DNA of 64,000 bases from Candidatus Competibacter sp. GTDB taxonomy: Bacteria > Pseudomonadota > Gammaproteobacteria > Competibacterales > Competibacteraceae. Under the pieces are notes generated by a model that was not told the origin of the DNA, searched no databases, and worked only from the letters and a program-made list of their open reading frames with translations. The translations under genes were made by a program, and so were the position numbers. Below, one piece after another: positions 39,744 to 49,523 of the stretch. The stretch lies in the NCBI GenBank assembly GCA_029624815.1, contig JARSSH010000043.1:18137-82136 (forward strand). The letters run 5' to 3'. Positions within the stretch are counted from its first letter, which is position 1. The number at the start of each line of letters is the position of its first letter.

Positions 39744-40469
39744 ATGGCCCAGTTGATTGCCAAGGAGGTCGTCAAGCGCTACCGCAAGCGGGTGGTGGTG
39801 GACGCCGCCTCGCTGACGGTCGCCAGCGGCGAAGTGGTCGGTCTGCTGGGGCCGAACGGCGCCGGCAAGACCACCACCTTTTACATGATGGTCGGTCTGA
39901 TTCATTGCGACGAAGGGCGGGTGCTGTTGGACGACCGTGACCTGACCCACCTGCCGATGCACGCGCGGGCGCGGTTGGGGGTCGGCTACCTGCCGCAGGA
40001 ACCGTCGATATTTCGGCGGCTGACGGTGCTGGACAATGTAATGGCGATTCTGGAAACCCGTCCGGATCTGAGCAAAGCCGAGCGCCGGCCGCTGGCCGAG
40101 GAGCTGTTGCATGAGCTGCATGTCGGCCATCTGCACGACAACCCGGGCATCAGCCTGTCGGGCGGCGAGCGCCGCCGGGTGGAGATTGCCCGGGCCTTGG
40201 CGGCCCGGCCGGCGTTCATGTTGCTGGACGAGCCGTTCGCCGGAGTCGATCCTTTGTCGGTGCTGGATATCCAGCGCATTATCGGCCACTTGTGCGAGCG
40301 CCGGATCGGTGTGCTGATCACCGATCACAACGTGCGCGAGACCTTGGGGATCTGCGATCGCGCCTATATTCTCAACGAGGGCCGGGTGATCGCCGAGGGC
40401 GATCCCGGCACGATTCTCGCCGACCGACAGGTCCGTCGGGTTTATCTGGGCGAATCGTTCCAGCTTTGA
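39744..40469 (+). CDS. lptB: LptB, ATPase of the LPS exporter
   Basis: A 241-residue ABC ATPase: Walker [18 protein letters not shown]-loop [16 protein letters not shown], signature [17 protein letters not shown], Walker [16 protein letters not shown], and H-loop [10 protein letters not shown]. It powers LptFG, encoded elsewhere, extracting lipopolysaccharide from the inner membrane. Two bases after the lptA stop. Confidence 0.96.
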   Translation: MAQLIAKEVVKRYRKRVVVDAASLTVASGEVVGLLGPNGAGKTTTFYMMVGLIHCDEGRVLLDDRDLTHLPMHARARLGVGYLPQEPSIFRRLTVLDNVMAILETRPDLSKAERRPLAEELLHELHVGHLHDNPGISLSGGERRRVEIARALAARPAFMLLDEPFAGVDPLSVLDIQRIIGHLCERRIGVLITDHNVRETLGICDRAYILNEGRVIAEGDPGTILADRQVRRVYLGESFQL

Positions 40470-40583
40470 CCCGGCGAGCGCCGGTCGGCTGGCAAATGTC
40501 CGCCGCGTTAGCCACTCTAGCCGAAAACCCGCTAGGATTATAGGTAGGTTAAGTGAAGCGGCTTGATGCAGGCTTGAATGGTT

Positions 40584-42044
40584 ATGAGACAGTCATTACA
40601 GCTACGCCTGGGTCAGCAACTGACCATGACCCCCCAATTGCAGCAGGCGATTCGCCTGTTGCAATTGTCCAGTCTGGATCTACAGGTGGAGGTGCAGGCG
40701 GTTCTCGACTCCAACCTGATGTTGGAGCAGGCCGACGAACCGCAGGATCCGCCGGTCCAGCCGGAAACCCTGGCGGCCCAAACGGCGGCGGAGAACGGGC
40801 CGGAGGCAGAAATCGACGCGACGGCGAATACCCTGCCGGACGAACTGCCGGTGGACAGCGCGTGGGAGGATGTCTACGAATCGTATGACGGCGCGACCAG
40901 CTATTCCCGAGGCGAAGAGGAGGAATGGGATCCCTACGAGCGCTATGCCGGCGCCGGGGAATCGTTGCGCGACCATCTGTACTGGCAGATGCGGCTGACG
41001 CCGTTCGGCGAGCGGGAACTGGCGGTCGCCACCGCCATCATCGACGCGATCGACGAGTCCGGTTATCTGGCCGCGTCGCTGGAGGATATTTGCCAGGGTT
41101 TGCACGATGGAATCGCGATGACGCCGGCCGAGGCCGAGAAGGTGTTGGGGCAGATTCAACGCTTCGATCCGCAGGGCGTCGGCGCCCGAAGCCCGGCCGA
41201 ATGCCTGTTGTTGCAACTGGAGGCGTTATCGGCCGATACCCCGTGGCTGGCCGAGGCGCGCCGCCTGGTCGAGCATCATCTGGAACTGTTGGCCGAGCGC
41301 GATTTCGCCGGCTTGATGCGTCGGCTCAAGGTGACGCGCGAGGCGCTACAGGGTATCGTGAGCCTGATTCAGTCCTTGGATCCGCGCCCGGGCGCCCGCC
41401 TGTCCAACGCCGCGCCGCAGTACGTCGTTCCGGACGTATTGGTCTACCGCCAGCGCCATGCCTGGCGGGTCGAGCTGAACCCCGATAACATGCCCAAGCT
41501 GCGCATCAACGCCCGCTACGCGGCCTTGGCGCGGCAAAGCAGCCCGAACGGCGACACGGCCTGTCTGAAGAACCATCTGCAGGAGGCGCGCTGGTTTCTC
41601 AAGAGCCTGCAAAATCGCAACGAGACCCTGCTCAAGGTGGCCACCTGCATCGTCGAGCGTCAGCGGGAATTTCTGGAACAGGGCGACGAGTACATGAAGC
41701 CGCTGATTCTGCGGGATGTCGCCGAGACGCTGGGCATGCACGAATCGACCGTCTCGCGGGTGACCACCCAGAAATACATGCATACGCCGCGAGGGATCTA
41801 CGAGCTGAAATATTTCTTTTCCAGCCATGTCGGCACCAGCGACGGCGGCGAGTGTTCGTCCACCGCCATCCGTGCCATGATCCGCAAGCTGATCCAGGCG
41901 GAAAACCCCGGTAAGCCGCTCAGCGACGATAAGATCGCCAAACTGTTGGAGGCCGAGGGTATTCATGTGGCCCGGCGCACGGTGGCCAAATATCGGGAAG
42001 CCATTTCCATTCCTTCTTCTTCGGATCGTAAACGCCTCGTCTGA
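40584..42044 (+). CDS. rpoN: RNA polymerase sigma-54 factor
   Basis: A 486-residue protein. Region I is Gln/Leu-rich (SLQLRLGQQLTMTPQLQQAI), region II acidic (EEEEWDPYER), and region III ends in the helix-turn-helix (LGMHESTVSRVT) and the RpoN box ARRTVAKYRE near 462. It directs transcription needing enhancer-binding ATPases. The ATG at 40584 matches family N-termini; another ATG lies six bases upstream. Separated from lptB by 114 bases that may hold its own promoter. Confidence 0.96.
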   Translation: MRQSLQLRLGQQLTMTPQLQQAIRLLQLSSLDLQVEVQAVLDSNLMLEQADEPQDPPVQPETLAAQTAAENGPEAEIDATANTLPDELPVDSAWEDVYESYDGATSYSRGEEEEWDPYERYAGAGESLRDHLYWQMRLTPFGERELAVATAIIDAIDESGYLAASLEDICQGLHDGIAMTPAEAEKVLGQIQRFDPQGVGARSPAECLLLQLEALSADTPWLAEARRLVEHHLELLAERDFAGLMRRLKVTREALQGIVSLIQSLDPRPGARLSNAAPQYVVPDVLVYRQRHAWRVELNPDNMPKLRINARYAALARQSSPNGDTACLKNHLQEARWFLKSLQNRNETLLKVATCIVERQREFLEQGDEYMKPLILRDVAETLGMHESTVSRVTTQKYMHTPRGIYELKYFFSSHVGTSDGGECSSTAIRAMIRKLIQAENPGKPLSDDKIAKLLEAEGIHVARRTVAKYREAISIPSSSDRKRLV

Positions 42045-42060
42045 ACGGACGGGGATACCC

Positions 42061-42074
42061 GCCCCGCGAGGGGC
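42061..42074 (+). other. Short GNRA-loop hairpin downstream of rpoN
   Basis: GCCCC, loop GCGA, GGGGC, in the 161-base gap between rpoN and hpf. A very stable small stem with a GNRA tetraloop; no U-tract follows, so it is not a terminator. It may protect or separate the rpoN message from the downstream genes. Confidence 0.4.
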
Positions 42075-42205
42075 ATCGCAACGGGAGTGTGGGGCGTGCC
42101 GGACGGCGTGAATCCGCAACGGTCCAGCGGTCGCCATGGAACGCGCGCCGGTCGACGGCTCCAACGCCCGATCCAAACGAGACCTGCCAGCCAGGAGTCC
42201 ATGTC

Positions 42206-42529
42206 ATGCAAATCAAACTGAGCGGACACCATGTGGAAATCACCCAGGCGCTGCACGACTACGTGCACGACAAACTGGAGCGTATCGAGCGGCATTTCGA
42301 CAATGCGACCAGCGCCCAGGTGATTCTCAGCGTCGAGAAGCTGCGCCAGAAGGCCGAAGCGACGATCCATGTGGCCGGTCACGAGATCTTCGCCGACGCC
42401 GTCGACGAGGATATGTATGCCGCGCTCGATGCCCTGATCGACAAGATCGACCGTCAGATCAAGAAACACAAGGAAAAACTGACGGACAAGCATCGTGGCG
42501 AAAAGGCGCGCAGTTACCCCCAGCCTTGA
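42206..42529 (+). CDS. hpf: Ribosome hibernation promoting factor, short form
   Basis: A 107-residue protein: MQIKLSGHHVEITQALHDYV, KLERIERHFDNATSAQVIL, and YAALDALIDKIDRQIKKHK. It is the short HPF/YfiA type without the long C-terminal dimerisation domain. It binds the 30S decoding centre and promotes 100S dimers in stationary phase. The ATG follows AGGAG. Confidence 0.95.
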   Translation: MQIKLSGHHVEITQALHDYVHDKLERIERHFDNATSAQVILSVEKLRQKAEATIHVAGHEIFADAVDEDMYAALDALIDKIDRQIKKHKEKLTDKHRGEKARSYPQP

Positions 42530-42538
42530 GTGAACTTC

Positions 42539-43012
42539 ATGGATATTACAGACCTGATTACCTCCGACCGGATCGTCTGTGACAGCGAAGTAGCCAGCAA
42601 GAAAAGGGTCATCGAGGTATTGAGTGAGCTGCTCGTCACCGGTCAGCCCGATTTGACGGTCCGGCCGATCTTCGACAGCCTGATCGGCCGGGAGCGTCTG
42701 GGGAGCACGGGTCTGGGTCATGGGGTCGCCCTGCCCCATGGCCGCTTCGAGCACAGCCAGCAGGCCATTGGCGCGTTTGTCAAGTTAAAAAAGGGCGTGG
42801 ATTTCGACGCCATCGACCGGCAGCCCGTGGACTTGGTGTTCGGTCTGCTGGTGCCGGATCATTACACCGACGAACATCTGAAGATTCTTGCCTATCTGGC
42901 GGAAATGTTCAGCGACCAGGCCTTTTGCCGGCAATTGCGGGAAACCGACTCCAATCGGATGCTGTTTACCCAGTTCCGGGATTGGAAGCCCGCGGCCATG
43001 ACCTTGCCATGA
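42539..43012 (+). CDS. ptsN: PTS EIIA-Ntr (nitrogen regulatory) protein
   Basis: A 157-residue EIIA of the fructose family. The phosphorylated His67 is in GHGVALPHGR. It receives phosphate from HPr and regulates potassium uptake, stress and nitrogen functions rather than sugar transport. The ATG at 42539 is chosen over an in-frame GTG nine bases upstream. It overlaps hprK by four bases. Confidence 0.95.
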   Translation: MDITDLITSDRIVCDSEVASKKRVIEVLSELLVTGQPDLTVRPIFDSLIGRERLGSTGLGHGVALPHGRFEHSQQAIGAFVKLKKGVDFDAIDRQPVDLVFGLLVPDHYTDEHLKILAYLAEMFSDQAFCRQLRETDSNRMLFTQFRDWKPAAMTLP

Positions 43013-43953
43013 ACCAGCCGGCCCGCGCGAAGGATGTATTCCAGGCGCTGGAAGCCGTGTTGGACTTGAACTGGGCCGGCGGCGCGGCGGGGGCGGAACG
43101 CATCCTATGGCCCTTGACCGAAGCCGGCATTCCCTTGTACGGCCGGCTGAACTGGGTTCATTCCCCCCGGCTGCAAATCTGCGGTCCGGAGGAAAGCGAC
43201 TTTTTCGGTCGGCTCGAACCGGCGGTGCGGGAGGCGTTGATCCGCGATCTGCTGGAATTCCCGACGGGTGCGGTGCTGGTGTGCGGCGGCGTGGAGCCGG
43301 TCGAGGCGCTGCGGGCCGGCGCCGAGGCGGCCGGCGTCCCGCTCTGGTCCAGCCCGGTCACGCCCGAGGTGGCGCTGGAGCAACTCAACCACTACCGGCA
43401 CGGTCTGGACGCTTCCACCGTGGTCCACGGCGAGCTGCTTGAAGTGTTCGGCCTGGGCGTGCTGATCACCGGCGGCAGCGGCATCGGCAAGAGCGAGCTG
43501 GCCTTGGAGCTGATCAGTCGCGGCCATCGCCTGATCGCCGACGACACGCCGACCCTGACCCGGGTGGCGTCGTCGGTCCTGGAAGGAACCTGTCCGCCCG
43601 CCTTGAGCGATCTGCTGGAAGTGCGCGGGCTTGGCATCCTCAATATCCGCCGTATGTTTGGAGATAGCGCCATTAAGCGCAACAAGCGTATCCGGCTGAT
43701 TCTCCACTTGGTCAAAATGGAGGAGATCGCACCGCCGGCCGATGCCCGGCTGCAGGGGATGCGGGAAAACCGGGTCATTCTGGGCGTCGGCGTACCGGCG
43801 ATCACCTTGCCGATCGCGCCCGGCCGCAATCTGGCGGTGCTGGTGGAATGCGCGGTGCGCGATCACATCCTGCGCTTGGGCGGATATCACGCCGAACAGG
43901 ATCTGATGGCGCGCATGGAAAAAACCATGGCGAGGGCCGTTTCGTGCGAATAA
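43009..43953 (+). CDS. hprK: HPr(Ser) kinase/phosphorylase
   Basis: A 314-residue protein: VVHGELLEVFGLG with the catalytic His near 140, Walker A GGSGIGKSELAL at 155-166, and the HprK signature LLEVRGLGILNIRRMFG. It phosphorylates and dephosphorylates HPr on Ser46 using ATP or pyrophosphate. Absent from enterics; its presence defines an older type of PTS control. ATGA overlap with ptsN, 10-base overlap with rapZ. Confidence 0.95.
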   Translation: MNQPARAKDVFQALEAVLDLNWAGGAAGAERILWPLTEAGIPLYGRLNWVHSPRLQICGPEESDFFGRLEPAVREALIRDLLEFPTGAVLVCGGVEPVEALRAGAEAAGVPLWSSPVTPEVALEQLNHYRHGLDASTVVHGELLEVFGLGVLITGGSGIGKSELALELISRGHRLIADDTPTLTRVASSVLEGTCPPALSDLLEVRGLGILNIRRMFGDSAIKRNKRIRLILHLVKMEEIAPPADARLQGMRENRVILGVGVPAITLPIAPGRNLAVLVECAVRDHILRLGGYHAEQDLMARMEKTMARAVSCE

Positions 43954-44810
43954 TCATCGTCAGCGGTTTATCCGGTTCCGGCAAGACCATCGCGCTGCAA
44001 ACCCTGGAAGATCTGGACTATTACTGCGTCGATAACCTGCCGTTCAAGCTGATTCTACCCCTGGCGCGGGAAATCACCGCCGCCAGGGGTTATTTGCCGC
44101 CGACGGTGGCGGTGGGAGTGGACGCGCGCAATTTCATCGACGATTTGCATCGATTTCCCGCCACGCTGGCCGAGCTTCGCGCCAGCGATCTGCGGGTGGA
44201 CGTGCTGTTCCTTCAGGCCGACGATGAGATTCTGCTCAAGCGCTACAGTGAAACCCGGCGGCGGCATCCCCTGGATCTGGGCAGCATCCCCTTGCGGGAG
44301 GCGATTCAGCGGGAGCGGCTTTTGTTGGAGCCAATCGTGGCCTGCGCCGATCTGCTCGTCGACACCAGCGACACCAACCTCTATCAGTTGCGCGAGCTGA
44401 TTCGCGCCCGCGTGCACGAGACGCCCAGCGAGGCGATGTCGCTGCTGTTCGAGTCGTTCGGCTTCAAGAACGGCGTGCCCGCCGACGCCGATTTTGTGTT
44501 CGATGTCCGCTGTTTGCCTAACCCGCACTGGGAGCCGCAGCTACGCCCTCTGACCGGCCTGGATCGGACCGTGATCGATTTTCTCGCCGGCCAACCGGAA
44601 GTGGACGCGATGATCGCCGACGTCGGTCATTTTCTGGAGGGTTGGTTGCCGCGGTTCGAGCGCAGCGAGCGGAGTTATTTGACCGTGGCCATCGGATGTA
44701 CCGGCGGTCAGCACCGCTCGGTGTTCGTCGCCGAGGCGCTGGCTCGCCATTTCAGTGGGTTGCGCGACTATGTCATGGTTCGCCATCGAGAACTAAAATT
44801 GACGGTGTAG
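43944..44810 (+). CDS. rapZ: RapZ, RNase adaptor / nucleotide-binding protein
   Basis: A 288-residue protein starting at GTG: IIIVSGLSGSGKTIALQTLED (P-loop), YYCVDNLPFKLI, and a C-terminal domain with DVRCLPNPHWEPQLRPLTG and IGCTGGQHRSVFVAEAL. In enterics RapZ delivers the GlmZ small RNA to RNase E, controlling glucosamine-6-phosphate synthase. The start overlaps hprK by ten bases. Confidence 0.95.
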   Translation: MRIIIVSGLSGSGKTIALQTLEDLDYYCVDNLPFKLILPLAREITAARGYLPPTVAVGVDARNFIDDLHRFPATLAELRASDLRVDVLFLQADDEILLKRYSETRRRHPLDLGSIPLREAIQRERLLLEPIVACADLLVDTSDTNLYQLRELIRARVHETPSEAMSLLFESFGFKNGVPADADFVFDVRCLPNPHWEPQLRPLTGLDRTVIDFLAGQPEVDAMIADVGHFLEGWLPRFERSERSYLTVAIGCTGGQHRSVFVAEALARHFSGLRDYVMVRHRELKLTV

Positions 44811-44861
44811 CTCAATGGGCGGTTACGGTTGGATTGGCTGGGGAACAGAGGGAGCGTCAGG

Positions 44862-45131
44862 GTGCTGAAGCGGGAAATTGTCATCATCAACAGGCTGGGG
44901 TTGCACGCCCGCGCCGCTGCTAAATTCGTGACCCTGGCGGCCGGATTCGACGCCGAGATCCGATTGTTGCGCGATGGACGCGAAGTCAATGGCAAAAGCA
45001 TCATGGGGGTCATGATGCTGGCGGCCGCGCGTGGCGCCCGATTGGAGTTGTGCGCCAGCGGTCCCGAGGCCGAACAGGCGCTCGAACATCTCGAAGATCT
45101 GGTGCGCCGCCGCTTCGACGAGAGCGAATGA
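44862..45131 (+). CDS. ptsO: HPr phosphocarrier (NPr/PtsO type)
   Basis: An 89-residue HPr. From the GTG at 44862 (preceded by GGGAG) the active-site histidine falls at position 15 (NRLGLHARAA) and the serine for HprK at position 46 (NGKSIMGVMML), exactly the classical numbering. It therefore can carry both the EI-derived His phosphate and the HprK-derived Ser phosphate. Located between rapZ and the EI gene with no EIIA-Man between. Confidence 0.94.
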   Translation: MLKREIVIINRLGLHARAAAKFVTLAAGFDAEIRLLRDGREVNGKSIMGVMMLAAARGARLELCASGPEAEQALEHLEDLVRRRFDESE

Positions 45132-45143
45132 GAGGGCTTCCGC

Positions 45144-46901
45144 ATGCCGTTTTCGCTGCATGGCATCGGGGTTTCCCGGGGGTATGCGATCGGCAGAACC
45201 TACCTGCTGCAGCGTAACCAGCCGGAAATCGCCGAGTACACCATCCCCGACGCCATCGTCGAGGATGAAGTCCAGCGTTTTCTGAATAGTCTGGATATAG
45301 CCAGGCGGCAGTTGCGCGATGTCCGAGTGCAGGTTCCCCCGACGGCGCCGACGGAGGTCGCCGCCTTCATCGACACCCATTTGCTGATGCTGGAAGACGC
45401 GACTTTTACCGAGGCGCCGATCAAGCTGATTCGCACGCGCAAGTGCAACGCCGAATGGGCGCTGAAGATCCAGCGGGATCTGCTGATCCAGGTGTTCGAA
45501 GACATGGACGATCCGTATCTGCGCACCCGCAAGGACGATGTGGAACATGTGGTGCGGCGAGTACAGCGCGTGCTGGTGACCGAGGATCCGGCTTATCTGA
45601 ACGACCCCGATTACACCGAGCTGGCATCCAGCCGATTGATGGGACGCATCGTCGTCGCCGACGACCTGACCCCGGCCGACACCATCCTGATGCAGCATCA
45701 AGGGGTGCTGGCTTTCGTGACCGAGTACGGTGGCCCGCTGTCTCACACCGCCATTCTGGCGCGCAGCCTGGGCATCCCGGCGGTGGTCGGCGCGCGCAAC
45801 GCCCGCGCTTATCTGGGCCACGACGAGCCGGTGATCGTCGATGGCCGGCAGGGTGTGATCCTGCTCGGTTTGGACGAGCGCATCCTGCGCTACTACCGCC
45901 ACAAGCAGCAGGAGGAGCGCCGGCAGCAACGCGAGCTGAACAAACTCAAGGGCAAGCCGGCGATCACCCGTGACGGGCTGACGATCAACTTGTACGCCAA
46001 CATCGAACTGCCGGAGGACGCGGCGGCGGTGCGGGACGTGATGGCCGACGGGGTTGGCTTGTACCGCACCGAGTTTCTATTCATGAATCGCTCCGACGTG
46101 CCGGACGAGGAAGAGCATCTGGCTTCCTATCTGCATGTGATCAAGACCCTGGAAGGAAGTCCCATCACCATTCGCACCGCCGATCTTGGCGCCGACAAAC
46201 AAGTGGACGGTGGCCGCGGCGGTGGTCCGGTCTGCACCAATCCGGCGCTCGGCTTGCGGGCGATTCGGATGTGTCTCAAGGACTTGGCGATGTTTCGCCC
46301 ACAGCTGCGCGCCATCCTGCGGGCTTCGGCGCACGGGCCGGTGCGGATGATGATTCCAATGCTGTCGGCCATCCAGGAAGTGTTCCAGGTGCTGCGGCTG
46401 GTGGCGGAGACCAAAGAGGAACTGCGCGACCGGGGTCTTGCCTTCGATGAAAAGATGCCAGTCGGCGGCATGATCGAGGTGCCGGCGGCGGCGGTTTGCG
46501 CGCCCCAGTTCGCCCGTTATCTGGATTTTCTGTCGATCGGCACCAACGATTTGATCCAATACACTTTGGCCATCGATCGGGTGGACGACGAGATCAACCA
46601 TCTCTACGACCCGCTCCATCCGGCGGTGCTGATGTTGATCCACAATACCATCCGCGCTGGCCACAAAGCCGGCATTCCGGTCAGCCTGTGCGGAGAGATG
46701 GCCGGCGATCCCCGCTACACCCGGCTGCTGCTGGGGCTGGGCCTGACCCTGTTCAGCATGCATCCCACCGCGCTACTGGAGATCAAGCGGGTTATTCAGG
46801 AGAGCGAGATCGCCGCGCTGACCGCGACGGTCCGCCGCCTGCTGCGCACCACCGACGCCGAGAAATACGCCGAAGTCCTCAAGGATATCGCCCAGAATTG
46901 A
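45144..46901 (+). CDS. ptsI: PEP-protein phosphotransferase (PTS enzyme I)
   Basis: A 585-residue EI. The HPr-binding and phosphohistidine domain has GGPLSHTAILARSLGIPAVVG (His near 200). The PEP-binding barrel has YRTEFLFMNR, FLSIGTNDLIQYTLA and the catalytic cysteine in SLCGEMAGDP. No N-terminal GAF domain, so it is EI rather than EI-Ntr (PtsP). It passes PEP phosphate to the HPr encoded 12 bases upstream; the only EIIA in the window is PtsN. Confidence 0.95.
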   Translation: MPFSLHGIGVSRGYAIGRTYLLQRNQPEIAEYTIPDAIVEDEVQRFLNSLDIARRQLRDVRVQVPPTAPTEVAAFIDTHLLMLEDATFTEAPIKLIRTRKCNAEWALKIQRDLLIQVFEDMDDPYLRTRKDDVEHVVRRVQRVLVTEDPAYLNDPDYTELASSRLMGRIVVADDLTPADTILMQHQGVLAFVTEYGGPLSHTAILARSLGIPAVVGARNARAYLGHDEPVIVDGRQGVILLGLDERILRYYRHKQQEERRQQRELNKLKGKPAITRDGLTINLYANIELPEDAAAVRDVMADGVGLYRTEFLFMNRSDVPDEEEHLASYLHVIKTLEGSPITIRTADLGADKQVDGGRGGGPVCTNPALGLRAIRMCLKDLAMFRPQLRAILRASAHGPVRMMIPMLSAIQEVFQVLRLVAETKEELRDRGLAFDEKMPVGGMIEVPAAAVCAPQFARYLDFLSIGTNDLIQYTLAIDRVDDEINHLYDPLHPAVLMLIHNTIRAGHKAGIPVSLCGEMAGDPRYTRLLLGLGLTLFSMHPTALLEIKRVIQESEIAALTATVRRLLRTTDAEKYAEVLKDIAQN

Positions 46902-47009
46902 ACGATGGCTTTAGACCGTCGCCGCGCGGGCGCCTCGCGCCGCAGCTCCTCGATCAAGGCATTCTTCTCGGCCAGTTCCGGCCGAGCCGCTCCTGGACGG
47001 CTTTCCGGA

Positions 47010-47489
47010 CTAACGGGTGGCCAGCCAGTCGCGGACGGCCGGGCCGGTGCCGATGGCCCACGGTTTCAGCCGCTCGACCGGCACGCGCTTGATGTCGGCC
47101 AGCTCCTCGCCGAGCGCGATAGTCCCCCGCGCCGGCACATGAAAGGCCAGGATCAACTGATTCATCTCGAAAAACGGGTAGTAACCGACGAACCGGGCGG
47201 CGACCGCGTCCAGCCCCAGTTCTTCGCGCACCTCGCGCAAGACGGCGGCGTCCGGCGTTTCGCCTTTTTCCAGAAAACCGGTGATCAGCCCATACATTTT
47301 CTCCGGCCAGTTCCGGTTGCGGGCCAGAACGACCGCGCCGTCCAGTTCGACGATGGCGGCGACCACCGGCACCGGGTTGTCCCAGTGTACGTAGGCACAG
47401 CCGGCGGCGGTGCAGCACGGTCGGGACTGACCGCCGATATCGGCGGCTTGCAGCGGGTTGCCGCATTGCGGGCAGAAGTTGACTTGCAT
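47010..47489 (-). CDS. NUDIX hydrolase with zinc ribbon
   Basis: A 159-residue protein. The N-terminal zinc ribbon (NFCPQCGNPL and CCTAAGCAYVHW) is followed by a NUDIX domain with the box GFLEKGETPDAAVLREVREELG split as G..E.......REV.EELG. It resembles the C-terminal half of NADH pyrophosphatase NudC but lacks the NudC N-terminal domain, so the substrate (a nucleotide diphosphate or RNA cap) is open. Convergent with ptsI, divergent from argF. Confidence 0.85.
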   Translation of the reverse strand: MQVNFCPQCGNPLQAADIGGQSRPCCTAAGCAYVHWDNPVPVVAAIVELDGAVVLARNRNWPEKMYGLITGFLEKGETPDAAVLREVREELGLDAVAARFVGYYPFFEMNQLILAFHVPARGTIALGEELADIKRVPVERLKPWAIGTGPAVRDWLATR

Positions 47490-47574
47490 CGGGAATCGTC
47501 CGGTAGACGTGGGGGAAGGCGGCGCCCGTTGGCGGTTTGCTGGCGGCCACCCGTCAAATAACTGACTTCTGACT

Positions 47575-47580
47575 TATAAT
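47575..47580 (+). promoter_or_regulatory. Candidate -10 hexamer upstream of argF
   Basis: A perfect TATAAT 154 bases before the argF start; the -35 region (about 47552) is poor. The gap (47490-47733) holds both the NUDIX and argF promoters and no gene. Confidence 0.35.
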
Positions 47581-47733
47581 ATCGCTCACGGCAGCTCGCC
47601 AGTGCCGCCGTTGTGATTTTGGAAAACGGCTTGCGAAATTTCCGCGCCAGGCCGGAGCGAATTTTCCACAAGCCGGTGTGCGGCCACCAGAACGGATTGC
47701 CGGCAATCCGTGTTTTTCAGCGAACTCATAGTA

Positions 47734-48654
47734 ATGAAACCACGCCATTTTCTTAGCTTGTTTGATCTGACCCCAGCGGAGTTGCGGTATGTGTTGCGGC
47801 GCGCCAGCGAGTTGAAGACCCTGCACCGGCGCGGGGAGCGCCACGCACCGTTTTCTCAAAAGGTGCTGGGCATGATCTTCGAAAAAGCCTCGACCCGCAC
47901 CCGGATTTCCTTCGAGGCCGGCATCGCGCAACTGGGCGGTAGCGCCATTTTCCTGTCGCCGCGCGACACGCAACTGGGGCGGGGCGAGCCGATCGAGGAC
48001 ACCGCGCGGGTGCTGTCGAGCATGGTGGATCTGGTGATGATTCGCACCTTCGAGCACGCCAAGGTGGAGCGTTTCGCCAAGTACTCCAGCGTGCCGGTGC
48101 TCAACGGATTGACCGACTACAACCATCCCTGTCAGTTGTTGGCCGATATTCAGACCTTCATCGAGCATCGTGGCGATATTCGCGGACGAACCGTGGCCTG
48201 GATCGGCGACGGTAACAATATGTGCAACAGCTATCTCAGCGCCGCCTGTCAATTCGAGTTTCAATTGCGCATCGCCGTGCCGGCCGGTTACGAGCCGGAC
48301 GCGGATTTGCTGGAGCGCGCCGCCGGTCGGGTGGTGCTGCTGCGCGATCCGCTGGTCGCCGCCCGGGACGCCGATCTGATCGCCACCGACGTATGGTCGA
48401 GCATGGGCAAGGAGGAGCAGCAGCAACAGCGGCTGCGGGATTTCAGCGGCTATCGGGTCAATGCCGAGATCATGGCCCAAGCCAAACCCGAAGCGATTTT
48501 TCTGCACTGTCTGCCGGCGCACCGGGGTGAGGAAGTCAGCGCCGAGGTGATCGACGGGCCGCAAAGCCGGGTATGGGACGAGGCCGAAAATCGCCTGCAC
48601 GCCCAGAAGGCGCTGATGGAGTTTCTGTTGTCGGGCGCGCAAATCGCCGCTTGA
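47734..48654 (+). CDS. argF: Ornithine carbamoyltransferase
   Basis: A 306-residue enzyme forming citrulline from ornithine and carbamoyl phosphate. Carbamoyl-phosphate binding motif STRTR near 53-57, [11 protein letters not shown] near 130, and the ornithine-binding [13 protein letters not shown] near 256. The ATG at 47734 fits the family. No other arg gene adjoins, so this is a solitary arginine-synthesis gene. Confidence 0.96.
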   Translation: MKPRHFLSLFDLTPAELRYVLRRASELKTLHRRGERHAPFSQKVLGMIFEKASTRTRISFEAGIAQLGGSAIFLSPRDTQLGRGEPIEDTARVLSSMVDLVMIRTFEHAKVERFAKYSSVPVLNGLTDYNHPCQLLADIQTFIEHRGDIRGRTVAWIGDGNNMCNSYLSAACQFEFQLRIAVPAGYEPDADLLERAAGRVVLLRDPLVAARDADLIATDVWSSMGKEEQQQQRLRDFSGYRVNAEIMAQAKPEAIFLHCLPAHRGEEVSAEVIDGPQSRVWDEAENRLHAQKALMEFLLSGAQIAA

Positions 48655-48937
48655 GTGGACGTAACAGGGAAAGCCCCGTGGTTTCGCGCCTGGCCCGCCG
48701 ATATGGCCGGACGATATAAGCTTGCGTCGAAACCGTCTGGCGGAGGCGCGGGCGAATCTGCTAGATTAGTCGCCGCTAACGATCATCGTCTCGCATTTTC
48801 TTGCGTGCCCGCCTTGTTCCCGCCGATGCCGTCTCTTGGGCCATTCTCGCAACCGCAGGCGCTTTTAACGGTCTTTTCTCCGGGTTCGCGAGTTTTTCGC
48901 AGCGCCCAACACCTTAACTCTCCGGACGTCGCGCGCC

Positions 48938-49519
48938 ATGAAAGAGTATGCGCTGATTTTGATCGGGACCATTCTGGTCAACAATTTCGTGCTGGTGAAA
49001 TTCTTGGGCTTGTGTCCCTTCATGGGAGTTTCCCGCAAGCTGGAAACCGCCATGGGCATGGGGCTGGCGACCACCTTCGTGCTGACGCTGTCGGCGATCT
49101 GCGCCTATCTGGCCGACGAGTATCTGCTGGCGCCGCTGAATCTGGAGTATCTGCGCACCATCACCTTTATCCTGGTGATCGCGGTGGTGGTGCAGTTCAC
49201 CGAAATGGTGGTGCACAAGACCAGCCCCCTGCTGTATCAGGTGCTGGGGATCTATCTGCCGCTGATCACCACCAACTGCGCGGTGCTGGGCGTGGCCCTG
49301 CTCAACGTGCAGACCCGGCACGGCTTCGTCGAGTCGGGCTTGTACGGCTTTGGCGCGGCGGTCGGTTTTTCGCTGGTGATGGTGCTGTTCGCGGCCATGC
49401 GCGAGCGCATCGCGGCGGCGGATGTGCCGGCGCCGTTTCGCGGGGCGGCCATCGCCCTGGTGACCGCCGGGTTGATGTCGCTGGCGTTCATGGGGTTCTC
49501 CGGCTTGGCCAGGGGGTAG
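48938..49519 (+). CDS. rnfA: Rnf complex subunit RnfA
   Basis: A 193-residue integral membrane protein with six helices: [40 protein letters not shown], and [14 protein letters not shown] with the conserved membrane cysteine region. RnfA and RnfE form the core that carries electrons across the membrane in the ferredoxin:NAD oxidoreductase. First gene of rnfABCDGE; the 283-base upstream gap has no gene. Confidence 0.95.
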   Translation: MKEYALILIGTILVNNFVLVKFLGLCPFMGVSRKLETAMGMGLATTFVLTLSAICAYLADEYLLAPLNLEYLRTITFILVIAVVVQFTEMVVHKTSPLLYQVLGIYLPLITTNCAVLGVALLNVQTRHGFVESGLYGFGAAVGFSLVMVLFAAMRERIAAADVPAPFRGAAIALVTAGLMSLAFMGFSGLARG

Positions 49520-49523
49520 GACG

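Noticed and set aside
42061..42205. Cobalamin-riboswitch-like pieces (CCGCAAC) before hpf
   Set aside because: The rest of the B12-box pattern is missing and hpf is not a B12 gene.
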